From assembly GCA_027382625.1 (NCBI GenBank), contig JAJKFJ010022621.1, positions 1 to 64,000 of the forward strand: a DNA stretch of 64,000 nt. The letters run 5' to 3'. Made by a program: the position numbers and the translations under genes. The DNA comes from Tetmemena sp. SeJ-2015. Its lineage: Eukaryota > Ciliophora > Spirotrichea > Sporadotrichida > Oxytrichidae. The notes beneath the pieces were generated by a model, which was not told where the DNA came from, did no database searches, and saw nothing but the letters and a program-made list of their open reading frames with translations. Of the stretch, positions 51,252 through 60,317 are shown in pieces. Position 1 is the first letter of the stretch; each line of letters starts with the position of its first letter.

Positions 51252-51530
51252 CATAACAAATAGCGGACACTCACTTATGAGTAGCTGTATAGAGAGTCAC
51301 GCAATGATGCTAAGTTATTATTAAAAGGAAACCACAATAGCGTGTTTCAATTAGTACTGTTGTGACCCCAGCATTAAAAAAGCAAACTGTCACTTTTTTG
51401 AAGAGTCCAGAGACTGAAACTGAACTGGAGTGGAAGACTGTTATAATCGTGAACATGTCATCTCAGAACATGAATGTGACTGTGTCAAGAAACCAACTCT
51501 AAAAACAGAATGCCAAACTTCAACAAAAAT
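51252..51530 (+). pseudogene. Cys-rich protein fragment
   Basis: The plus strand reads SCIESHAMMLSYYQKETTIA then CFNQYCCDPSIKKANCHFF. Two TGA codons three codons apart follow, then VEDCYNREHVISEHECDCVK and KPTLKTECQ. Ten or more cysteines in about 85 residues resemble the extracellular Cys-rich proteins common in ciliates, but the spacing does not let me name a family. GC content is above the flanks. No start or end was found. The two TGAs make it a likely gene fragment, in line with the other captured fragments in the window. Confidence 0.4.
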
Positions 51531-51864
51531 TTAATGACTTTTCCTCTACTGTTTTATAAACTTCTGAAGAGAGAACTTTAATTTACTTGCTAGAAATGAG
51601 ATGGTAGTTATATTAACCCTGAATTGAAAAGCCATTTATAAATTAATTAAAGAAAAAAACATTTAATATTTTAATTCCATATTAAGAATATTAAATTCAA
51701 TGAATAATAAATAGCAAAAATCTCGGTGATATTAAAATATTATTAAAATTGCTTATTTATGCCATTTAATAATTAAATGAGAAAGTTTAAATGCAGCAAC
51801 ATTAGTGTGGCGCCAAAATCGGCTAGGTGAAGGTAAGGAGATTAGATGGTCATAATCAAAGTCC

Positions 51865-52265
51865 TCACTCGTTAAGTTTCTCCCCAAAATGCGATATAAT
51901 ATGTAGTTCATAGGCTGGAGAATGTGTACTTAAAATAGTGTTGATTAAGATAACCCTGAAATCCAGGGAAAAGTAGAAGTTCCCTTTATTGATTAATAAG
52001 GTGAGGTGTCTCCTGCTGATCCTCCAAACCTGCTCCAGGACGGAGGAATGAGATATATGGGCAACTATACAGCTTCGCAACGCTATTCTATTTTTCTCAA
52101 CTCCATCACTCGATAGACATGATATTTTCTAGAAGATATACTGAAGCTGTTCCTTTTTTTGCTCAAAGAAGGTTTTTGCGGTTGTCTTACATTTGTAAAC
52201 CACATCTTCTTTACTTAAGTCATGACTACAATGAATGGGTTAATATGCCCATTGAAGGTTTAAAT
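51865..52265 (-). CDS. ORF of about 130 codons, unrecognised
   Basis: A minus-strand frame from about 52,265 to TGA 51,865 is uninterrupted: QPIHCSHDLSKEDVVYKCKT, then FFEQKKEQLQYIFQKISCLS, and a Leu/Ile/His-rich C-terminal half ending SHFGEKLNE. The first part has a Cys-x-x-His and a later Cys followed by a helical Glu/Gln/Lys stretch, slightly reminiscent of a B-box with coiled coil. That is too weak to call. GC content is higher than its neighbours. The 5' end runs into a homopolymer-rich block at 52,270, so the gene is probably truncated there. Confidence 0.45.
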
Positions 52266-52269
52266 TTTT

Positions 52270-53680
52270 TTAAAAATAAATTGAATTATGTCTTTTGAAT
52301 TTTAAAGACCTCTAAAATATGTTAACTTTATTTAAAGACAAGAAAAAATAAATTTCATTTTAAAATTTTAAAAATTAAAAATTAAAAATTAAATTTTAAA
52401 GTTTTTTAAATTAGAAAAAACAGTAAAAAAATTATTTCCAAAAAAAAATTTGAAAAAAATAAAAATTTTTTTTAATTTTTGGCTATTACCAATGCTTTCT
52501 AAGATGATTTAAGATTCTTAAAGATCTGTAATTAGTGATTTAAGCTCAAAACCTTCAAATTATGCTCCAATCACTACAATTTTCAAAATCTTATTTTAAT
52601 TATAAATTTCTGGTTTCTTTTTGCAATTCCTTAACCACAATTTGAAATTCTTGAGGCAACTTTAGATTTTTTATTTTGATTTAAATTTTTAGAGTCCCAC
52701 CATGGGAATATTCAATCGCTTAAATATAATAAAGTACTTTCTCCAGATCAATATTACAAAACTAACTATGAAATTTTAATTAAAAATAAAAATTTCGCAA
52801 TCTCAAAAGTATTTTTCCCTATTAATTCTTGGCGGGGAATAAAAAGGGAAAAAACTTGAGATTTTTTTTAAAGGGAGGGTATCTCTACAAAAACTTTTAA
52901 ATTGTAGCGCTTTTAAAGAAGCAACGCAGATTTAATCATCATAATAAGAAATTAATTTGGGAAATTTGGGAACTGTCAAAATTTTTAAAATTTTTCCCAA
53001 TTTTCCTAAAAAAGGGTTAAAAATTCGTCCAATTTTTAAACCCATTTTTTTTAAAATGGATAGCATTTGAGTTTTAGTTTCCCTAAAAAATTCCTTCAAG
53101 ATTTTTTTACCCCCGTTTTTAAATTTTAACTTTTAGTTTTGAATATATGAATGTTAATTTTTACAACTTTGTTGAGTCTTTTTCCCTTAAAATTCGTATC
53201 TTTTTTCTGTTTTGAGATCAAGCAACGAAAAGGGAAAGATTTGGGGAATAGATTTCCATTTAAGTTTTTTCTCAGTGGTAAAATTTTTAAAAGGTTTTAA
53301 CACCTTTTAAAAAAAAAAGCCAAAATTATATTTTTTTTATTTTTTTTTTTGGAAAATTTCCAAAATTAGTTTATCTCGGGTGTTTATAAAATTGAAAATA
53401 GGGTAAAATAAACTCACATTAAAAATACTTTTTTTTTGTTTATTTTTTAGGAAATTTAAAATAAAAAAAGGTTCTTAGGTCTTCATTTAATCTTTTTAAT
53501 ATGTATACTATTTTTTTGGTTTTTAATTTAAAATTTTTATTTATAAATTTTTTAAATTAAAATATTTTTTAACTTTTTCATTTTTCATTTAAAAGTTTTT
53601 TTAAAATTTAAAATTTTTTTTTTGTTTAAAAAAAGGATTTAATTTTAAAAATTCGAAAAACGCTTAATTAGCAAATTTGA
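52270..53680. other. Homopolymer-rich block
   Basis: A 1.4-kb stretch with many A/T runs of six to ten bases and inserted GGG or CCC. Only 52,490-52,790 reads smoothly. It separates the start of copy Y from its body, and I infer poor assembly. Confidence 0.5.
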
Positions 53681-53742
53681 TCTATTAAAGTTTTGAATTC
53701 TAAATAGCTGTAGATCTCTAATCTAATATATTTTGTCAGCAT
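52490..53742 (-). pseudogene. Leucine-rich family copy Y, mostly lost
   Basis: ATG 53,742 gives MLTKYIRLEIYSYLEFKTLI then DQICQLS, an intact family start. Almost immediately the sequence enters the homopolymer block. A piece of the body survives at about 52,490-52,560 (EGFELKSLITDLQESQIILE). The rest cannot be read. The copy may be complete in the genome and lost only in the assembly. Confidence 0.45.
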
Positions 53743-54042
53743 TATATAATTATAATTTTCTAAGATCTTTTTAATTTTAATGTTTTTTAAATGTTTAAAT
53801 AATAAATTAATTCTATCTCTAATAACTCTAATTATTTATAATGTAAATGATTTATTTAATATTTTAAAGATAAATTTATTAAATGGAATTAAGAATTAAT
53901 AGTAGATTTTATTAGATTTTACTAAGTAAATCATTGTTTTAAAAAATATACCCTTAAAAGATTATTATATTACAATAAATATTTATTTTATTTTGGTAAT
54001 TATATTTTGGTAGATGCAAATGACTATATGCAAATTGTTCAA

Positions 54043-54560
54043 TCATCTATAATAAGAAGGAAATGATATATTTTTAATTTCAGAAAAAATCTTATAATTC
54101 TAATTTTCACTCATTTATAAGAATTTCAGTAAATATTTATTTTCATCACCATTTGAGATAGGCTTCCATTAAGGAAGCACTATTGTTTAAATGAAGTCCT
54201 TCGCGAATTAAGATATGTTCTGATCTACTATATTTAGTTCTATAATATATTCTCCATCATATTAAATTACCCTTATTTTAATTCTGAGAACTTTCCTCAT
54301 TATGCAAGCTTCTCTTTTCATAAAGCCAATCCAATCTGAATTAATAAAAACTATATTTAGTTCTTCTTCATTTTGATACGTTTAATATTTTGACAAAATC
54401 TATTGTATCTGCATGCTTAATTGCACTTAGTCAATTATTTAAATGCACAGAAACTTCGATAACCTGATTTCATTTTATGAAATAATTTTTAATTAATTTA
54501 AATTATCATCTTGCAGGAATCTTTAAGCTTTTATCTAATAAATTAGTTATATTACAATCA
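54043..54560 (-). CDS. Family-related ORF Z, 5' end uncertain
   Basis: A minus-strand frame of about 170 codons ends at TGA 54,043: RFLQDDNLNQLKIISQNEIR, MKREACIMRKVLRIKIRVIQ, IVLPQWKPISNGDENKYLLK. There is no internal TGA. The placement of the MRKVLRIKIR stretch resembles the Arg-Lys-(Ile/Val)-x-Cys segment near residue 120 of other copies, so it is probably the front third of a member, cut short. Upstream it abuts the inverted-repeat element at 54,655 and the PIWI fragment. No convincing start ATG was found. Membership in the family is likely but not certain. Confidence 0.45.
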
Positions 54561-54654
54561 TAAATATTTGCGAAATAATTTATTATTTTATAGACAATAT
54601 ATAAATTTTTAAAGGAATAGGAAATAAAAAGTAAGCAGATTTTATAATACTTTA

Positions 54655-54986
54655 TTATCCGTTCAGCCCCGATTTTTCAAAAACTTTTCAGTTTCCTTCT
54701 GTAAAGCTTGGACGAACGAGGACGAAGTACTTACCATCTAGGTTAAAGCTTGGTACTGTAAGCGCTCCTTGTCGGCCGAGTATTGCTACAAAAATTAAAA
54801 AAAAAAAGGTAATTTTACTAATTTATTAAATCCCACAATTATAGGGAACGTTCTCCTTCAATATCAAGTCGAATACAACTGCGACTAGTAAACTCTAAAG
54901 TTCAGTAAAAAGACGAAAGGTAGTGGCTACTTACTGGGCAAGCTGGCTTCCTAGTCAGTAGTGAAAAATCGGGGTTGAACGTATAA
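54655..54986. mobile_element. 332-bp element with 24-bp terminal inverted repeats
   Basis: The left end TTATCCGTTCAGCCCCGATT plus TTTC and the right end, in reverse complement TTATACGTTCAACCCCGATT plus TTTC, differ at two of 24 positions. The interior is GC-richer than its surroundings and non-coding, with no transposase, so it is MITE-like. It sits immediately downstream of the last PIWI codon recognised on the minus strand. A related end occurs at 46,486-46,513. Confidence 0.8.
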
Positions 54987-54994
54987 TATTATAA

Positions 54995-55437
54995 TTGAGC
55001 GGGAACCTTGATGGGGCCTTGCCAGTTGAAGTAGCAGTAGCAGAGATCGTAGGTAAGTTTCTCAATCAAATCCTTTGACAAGTTGCTGTCATTGAATGCG
55101 CAGAAGAAGTGAGTGGGCACCACGCATCCCTAAGTAAATAATTATAATATTTAATGAGTAGTGAGTTGGGGAATGAGGTAGAAGTCAAACTCGATGTTAG
55201 AGTCAGCCTCCTAAATAAATGAGTCTATGATAGTGCCAGCAGGTGGGTTGGCCAGGTCTCCGCTTCTGGAGTCCTCCACAAAGAATCTCTGATTGACTCT
55301 CTTGTTTACGAAGATGACAGTGAGGTAGGGCTTCTTCTCTGACTTGTTGTAGAGCTCACCCACTGCTTGACTGAACTGCCGGATCTCAGTGTCAACCAAT
55401 AGAAGTCTCTATTTCTGAAGAGGATGAGGTGCTAAGT
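54995..55437 (-). pseudogene. PIWI/Argonaute C-terminal fragment
   Basis: The minus strand encodes most of the C-terminal PIWI domain. From 55,399 one frame gives VDTEIRQFSQAVGELYNKSE, then KPYLTVIFVNKRVNQRFF, DLANPPAGTIIDSFIQEADS, IEFDFYLIPQLTTH, GCVVPTHFFCAF, and LIEKLTYDLCYCYFNWQGPI with KVPAQ. These are hallmark blocks of Argonaute/Piwi proteins, and the Pro-Thr-His block carries the last catalytic residue. Upstream, LILFRN matches the start of the Arg-Asp-Gly block, but several codons are deleted and the frame changes, so a catalytic Asp region is lost. A nine-codon insertion follows LTTH. The domain is cut at its 3' end by the inverted-repeat element. Ciliate Piwi (Twi) proteins guide DNA elimination; this copy is surely dead as protein. 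Confidence 0.88.
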
Positions 55438-55869
55438 AAGCTTTATTTAAGTGTTCAAAGCATTAAATAAGCTTTGAATGGAATTATCATATTATGATAT
55501 TTTAATATATTGAAATTTAATAAAATCAAAATCAATATAGTTCTCCTAAAGAGGTTTAATAATTATATATATTAGTGCTTTCCTTTGTGTTGTTGGGAAA
55601 ATTTCAAGAAGATTTGGCTTTATTAACTAGAATAAATTAAGTAAATTTTCTCTGAAATGGCTTTCTCATTAGATTTAACCATAAAATTAAATGTTATTAA
55701 AAAATTTAAAACTACTTTTCTCTTAAATTATAGAAAGATTTATTTCTTAATTTTGCATTATTATAATTAAAAATTTTCACTATGATGTTTCTTCAACTAA
55801 GACAATAATTTTTTTAAGTTTAATTTACATAAAATTGAAAGAATTTACTGAAAATACATTTTCAGTTAT
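55438..55869. other. AT-rich spacer, no gene seen
   Basis: This separates the PIWI fragment from the palindrome. No further upstream PIWI exon could be recognised here, so the N-terminal half of that gene is absent or very diverged. Confidence 0.4.
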
Positions 55870-57254
55870 TATTATAAAAATACCATTGAATTTGCAAATT
55901 TTTTAAATAATAATTCCTAATAATTGGTACAAAGCTCAACATTCAGGTAATTTAGTTTGGTTTGAGCTTAAATTATCTTACTTTAGTATAAATTTACAAG
56001 CAAAATTACAAGTCTTATAAGATACTACATTATCAAAAACTACCTCACTTCATTTATCTGATAATCTGAGATCAGCTTAAACGAAGGTCTGGAATGAATC
56101 ATGTGTAACAGCATCCTCTAGGACGCAAAAGTGCTGCCTTGAAAGAATACCTAGCAATAAAAATCTTCAAGAATCTACTAAGAAATACTCAAGTAACTTT
56201 TGAGGAGAGTCATTCTTAGTATTCAAGCAAGATAGAGTCACTGACTTTGAGTAAGTTACTTTAAGATCTCAAGGAAAAACGAGATAGTCGCACAGCTAAT
56301 GAAACTTTCGCTCATTTAAAATACCCACAAATACTGTAAAGATGTCAATGGCGTACCACAAGCTCATAAAGTTTCAGTCTCCACAATCTTCTTAATCAGG
56401 GATCATTGATTTCAAATAAATCCGTGGAACTCACTGCCATAGCCTCGCATACTTGAACTTGTTAGCATTATCACTATGCAAAGTGATTTATCAGTAGCCC
56501 ATTCTCCAAATGCTCTCTGATTACTATCAGAAACCACATTGGTATCTCATTCTCTCTTAACCCATATTTGTATTATTTTTAAAGGCTAGGGTGAAGGAAT
56601 TACAAAGTTGACAGGTGTCTCAATCCAGCAGATCTTCGTATAGCAATTGAAGCGCATTTTTGATTATCCAAAAATGCAATGTCCATCAATTTCCTCAATC
56701 ACCATGTGCGAGTACCCAAAAAGTGAAGTGATTCATACCAGACATTGAATTTCCAACAGCGAAGCATGCTTTAGAAATAATCGCTCAGACCTATTATGGA
56801 AAACGTGTCTGAAAGTAAGAGTTCTGAGGATCGAGCGAAACATAAAGAACGCGCAAGACATTAGCACTGTTTGGGAAATGAAATTCAGCGAGTGGATTCC
56901 TCAATTGACCAATGGATGTCGCGGCACGGGGTTTGTGGCACCATGACCTGGATTAGCTTGCGCAGCGTCGAAAATAGGATAGAGCTGCTTTTCTTAATGC
57001 GGTGAACAAGATTCCATGTGCAGCAGAAGTCAGTTATTAAACCCGTGATTGAGGTGTGGTGCAACAATCATCTTTACAATTATAATAAATAAGTTCTTAA
57101 AATATTAAACCTAAATAATTTATTGCAGTTATAATTAATAGTTCATATTATTGAGGTGCCTCACTCCGTATTTCTACTTAATTAATATAACTGACTTAAT
57201 CCTTTTATAATTTTTAAAAATGTGAAGGCATCTCAGGCTTATAAGTTCTGACAT
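55870..57254. repeat. Left arm of 1,385-bp palindrome
   Basis: Reverse-complementary to 57,553-58,937 almost without change. Coordinates of matched ends sum to 114,807 at both the outer and inner edges. Two differences were seen: this arm has an extra base at TTTGGGAAATG (about 56,875) and lacks a C present at about 58,252 in the other arm. GC content is clearly higher in 56.0-57.07 kb than in the flanks, suggesting former coding sequence. Confidence 0.92.
56796..57005 (+). pseudogene. 70-codon ORF in left palindrome arm, unrecognised
   Basis: ATG 56,796 to TGA 57,003-57,005 gives a charged 69-residue frame (MENVSESKSSEDRAKHKERA, then DSSIDQWMSRHGVCGTMTW). The single-base difference between the arms destroys this frame in the right arm (57,802-58,011). 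The same codon phase stays open beyond the TGA (TRFHVQQKSVIKPVIEVWC). On the opposite strand a 60-codon frame exists in both arms (56,885-57,067 minus, 57,740-57,922 plus). I cannot tell which strand was coding. Confidence 0.3.
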
Positions 57255-57552
57255 CTATCTTTCCAATTACAGCTTCATTTTACAAAAACTTCCATTCTTT
57301 GAACTGCCAAAAATTTCATCATCACTAAGGAGGACACTATCATCGTGGTAGGTGCTGGAGAGAAGAATTTAAAAAAGCGAAAGATTTTAGGGAATAAAGT
57401 ATCAACTCGAGACAGCCACTTCAGAATGCGATAAGGAAAAGGTACAAGATAGACTTGGAAGATTAATCAGTGGTGTTGCAGTCATTAAGGTAGGAGGATA
57501 CTTAGGAAAAGAATTGGCGAGCCAATGGATAGAATTCAAAAAGTATTCTAAT
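57255..57552. other. Palindrome spacer
   Basis: A unique 298-bp centre between the two arms. It is not self-complementary and holds the chaperonin fragment described separately. Confidence 0.85.
57312..57545 (+). pseudogene. Chaperonin-60 (Hsp60/GroEL) fragment
   Basis: The plus strand gives IITKEDTIIVVGAGEKN, matching the GroEL/Hsp60 region that reads as Thr-Lys-Asp-Asp-Thr followed by Gly-x-Gly-x-Lys. In another frame, from about 57,430, it gives [20 protein letters not shown] then VGGYLGKEL, matching the strongly conserved Asp-Lys-Glu-Lys-Leu-Gln-Glu-Arg-Leu ... [10 protein letters not shown] block. The order and spacing are right for residues about 330-420 of a typical 540-residue chaperonin. 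At least one frameshift separates the blocks and nothing else of the gene is present. It was a mitochondrial-type cpn60 gene by resemblance and is now a relic at the centre of the palindrome. Confidence 0.85.
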
Positions 57553-58937
57553 ATGTCAGAACTTATAAGCCTGAGATGCCTTCACATTTTTAAAAATTAT
57601 AAAAGGATTAAGTCAGTTATATTAATTAAGTAGAAATACGGAGTGAGGCACCTCAATAATATGAACTATTAATTATAACTGCAATAAATTATTTAGGTTT
57701 AATATTTTAAGAACTTATTTATTATAATTGTAAAGATGATTGTTGCACCACACCTCAATCACGGGTTTAATAACTGACTTCTGCTGCACATGGAATCTTG
57801 TTCACCGCATTAAGAAAAGCAGCTCTATCCTATTTTCGACGCTGCGCAAGCTAATCCAGGTCATGGTGCCACAAACCCCGTGCCGCGACATCCATTGGTC
57901 AATTGAGGAATCCACTCGCTGAATTTCATTTGCAAACAGTGCTAATGTCTTGCGCGTTCTTTATGTTTCGCTCGATCCTCAGAACTCTTACTTTCAGACA
58001 CGTTTTCCATAATAGGTCTGAGCGATTATTTCTAAAGCATGCTTCGCTGTTGGAAATTCAATGTCTGGTATGAATCACTTCACTTTTTGGGTACTCGCAC
58101 ATGGTGATTGAGGAAATTGATGGACATTGCATTTTTGGATAATCAAAAATGCGCTTCAATTGCTATACGAAGATCTGCTGGATTGAGACACCTGTCAACT
58201 TTGTAATTCCTTCACCCTAGCCTTTAAAAATAATACAAATATGGGTTAAGGAGAGAATGAGATACCAATGTGGTTTCTGATAGTAATCAGAGAGCATTTG
58301 GAGAATGGGCTACTGATAAATCACTTTGCATAGTGATAATGCTAACAAGTTCAAGTATGCGAGGCTATGGCAGTGAGTTCCACGGATTTATTTGAAATCA
58401 ATGATCCCTGATTAAGAAGATTGTGGAGACTGAAACTTTATGAGCTTGTGGTACGCCATTGACATCTTTACAGTATTTGTGGGTATTTTAAATGAGCGAA
58501 AGTTTCATTAGCTGTGCGACTATCTCGTTTTTCCTTGAGATCTTAAAGTAACTTACTCAAAGTCAGTGACTCTATCTTGCTTGAATACTAAGAATGACTC
58601 TCCTCAAAAGTTACTTGAGTATTTCTTAGTAGATTCTTGAAGATTTTTATTGCTAGGTATTCTTTCAAGGCAGCACTTTTGCGTCCTAGAGGATGCTGTT
58701 ACACATGATTCATTCCAGACCTTCGTTTAAGCTGATCTCAGATTATCAGATAAATGAAGTGAGGTAGTTTTTGATAATGTAGTATCTTATAAGACTTGTA
58801 ATTTTGCTTGTAAATTTATACTAAAGTAAGATAATTTAAGCTCAAACCAAACTAAATTACCTGAATGTTGAGCTTTGTACCAATTATTAGGAATTATTAT
58901 TTAAAAAATTTGCAAATTCAATGGTATTTTTATAATA
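57553..58937. repeat. Right arm of 1,385-bp palindrome
   Basis: Mirror copy of 55,870-57,254. On its plus strand a long frame (about 58,100-58,760) reads VIEEIDGHCIFGQSKM, LHSDNANKFKYARLW and LWYAIDIFTVFVGILNERKF, broken by about eight TGA codons. The words His-Ser-Asp-Asn and Trp-Tyr-Ala-Ile-Asp recall transposase/integrase folds, but order and spacing do not fit a family I can name. The opposite strand is nearly as open. Confidence 0.9.
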
Positions 58938-59570
58938 TTATATCAGCATTGAACCTTCTAATATATGTTTATAGAATAATTTGCTTCTTCATCTTGATAT
59001 TCTAGATAAAATTCTTAATTTATTTTGTTTATTCTAAAGCTTTTAAATTTCGTTTTCTGATTTTATAAAATTTAATATTAGATATTAGATATAATAAAAT
59101 TCTTCAGTAATACAGCTTTAATAAGTTGAATTCCAAATTAATCAATAATCTAAGTCGAAGGAAAAGTATCATCAATAATTATTTTAATCCACACATATTT
59201 CTAAATAAAGATATGATTAGTAAATCATCCGAATGGTTTTAATCAAAATTTAAAAATTATATATCATTAATGAAGCTTAGAATAGAAGTTTACTTATATT
59301 TTTTTTCACAATTGTTTCAATTTAAATCAATACACTGTATGCAACTATTTCCTTTATGTTTCTTAAAGATACTAGAATTTAGAAATACTCTCCAAAACTT
59401 GATTATCAATTTAATAAAGTCTCAACATTATAAATGGGTATTTGCATAAGAAAGCTTGAAAATTTTATCCGCATGATGAAGAACTAATAAAATATGGTGA
59501 TAAGATGACACTTTTATTTTTAAATTTTAAAAAATTTAAATAATCTTTAGAAGTTGACTCTCTAATTAAT
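58938..59570. other. Intergenic, no gene recognised
   Basis: AT-rich DNA right of the palindrome, with no supported frame. Confidence 0.35.
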
Positions 59571-59965
59571 TCATAAAATAATAAATATTATTTTGTTTTT
59601 TTAATTTTGGAATATTCTTATCAATATAAATATGTGCACTATTCTATTCAAAGATTCTTAATAAAGTTTAAAAAAAGGTAAATCCACTTTAGATATATAA
59701 ATTAAGGAGATTAGCTTGAAGTATATTATCTAACAGAGGTTAATTTCTACCTCAAGTTTCGACTCAGTTAAAAGAAGATCTCAATCGATTCATAAATTGA
59801 TCAAATATAGAATTTATTCAACTGATTGAGGCAAGACATCCCTGAATAAAACTTTCAAATTTAAAAATTTTTAGGCTAGGATTTTTAGCAATTAAACAGA
59901 GAGATTTTAATATTCCCTTTTAGTAATTAAGTTGCCCCTTAAAGGATTTAAATATAATACTTCAC
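59571..59965 (-). pseudogene. Leucine-rich family fragment X
   Basis: Two short minus-strand pieces in different frames are visible: LKSLCLIAKNPSLKIFKFES near 59,900, and a Leu/Ile-rich stretch (DLLLTESKLEVEINLCQII) running to TGA 59,571. The first has convincing leucine-rich spacing; the second is weaker. No F-box-like start belongs to it. It may be the remnant of a separate copy or the far 3' end of the copy at 60.3-62.8 kb. Confidence 0.35.
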
Positions 59966-60317
59966 TTTGTCATCATATATTTTAGTTTTATCATATCTTT
60001 TTTGCACACACTTGCACTCTTTGAGCAAGCATTAAAAAGAAATTTTAAGTTGGTTACTAATTTGATCACTGGTTTTTATAATTATTCACCCTTTGTCATA
60101 TATTAGTATAACATTTTAAAAGCCTTCTCTATAGCTTATTTAATTAAATTATATAACTCATTCTCACAAGATTTTTAAACAATAATTTTGAGAATAAATA
60201 AAACTTTTTTTAAAAACAAAATGATTCTAAAACTTATTTAAACTTAATTAAGCACAAATTTTATATTTATTTAGGTTCGTTTCATCATTAAATTATAACT
60301 TATCTAAGAAGCTCCTA

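Noticed and set aside
56885..57922. Twin 60-codon ORFs as two real genes
   Set aside because: They are the same sequence in the two palindrome arms; duplication explains their identity, and the frame has no recognisable family.
57740..58760. TGA as tryptophan in this organism
   Set aside because: Reading TGA as Trp would open a long frame in the palindrome arm, but it would contain an implausible amount of Trp, and in the leucine-rich family TGA aligns with Lys, Arg, Cys or Gln while Trp is coded by TGG.
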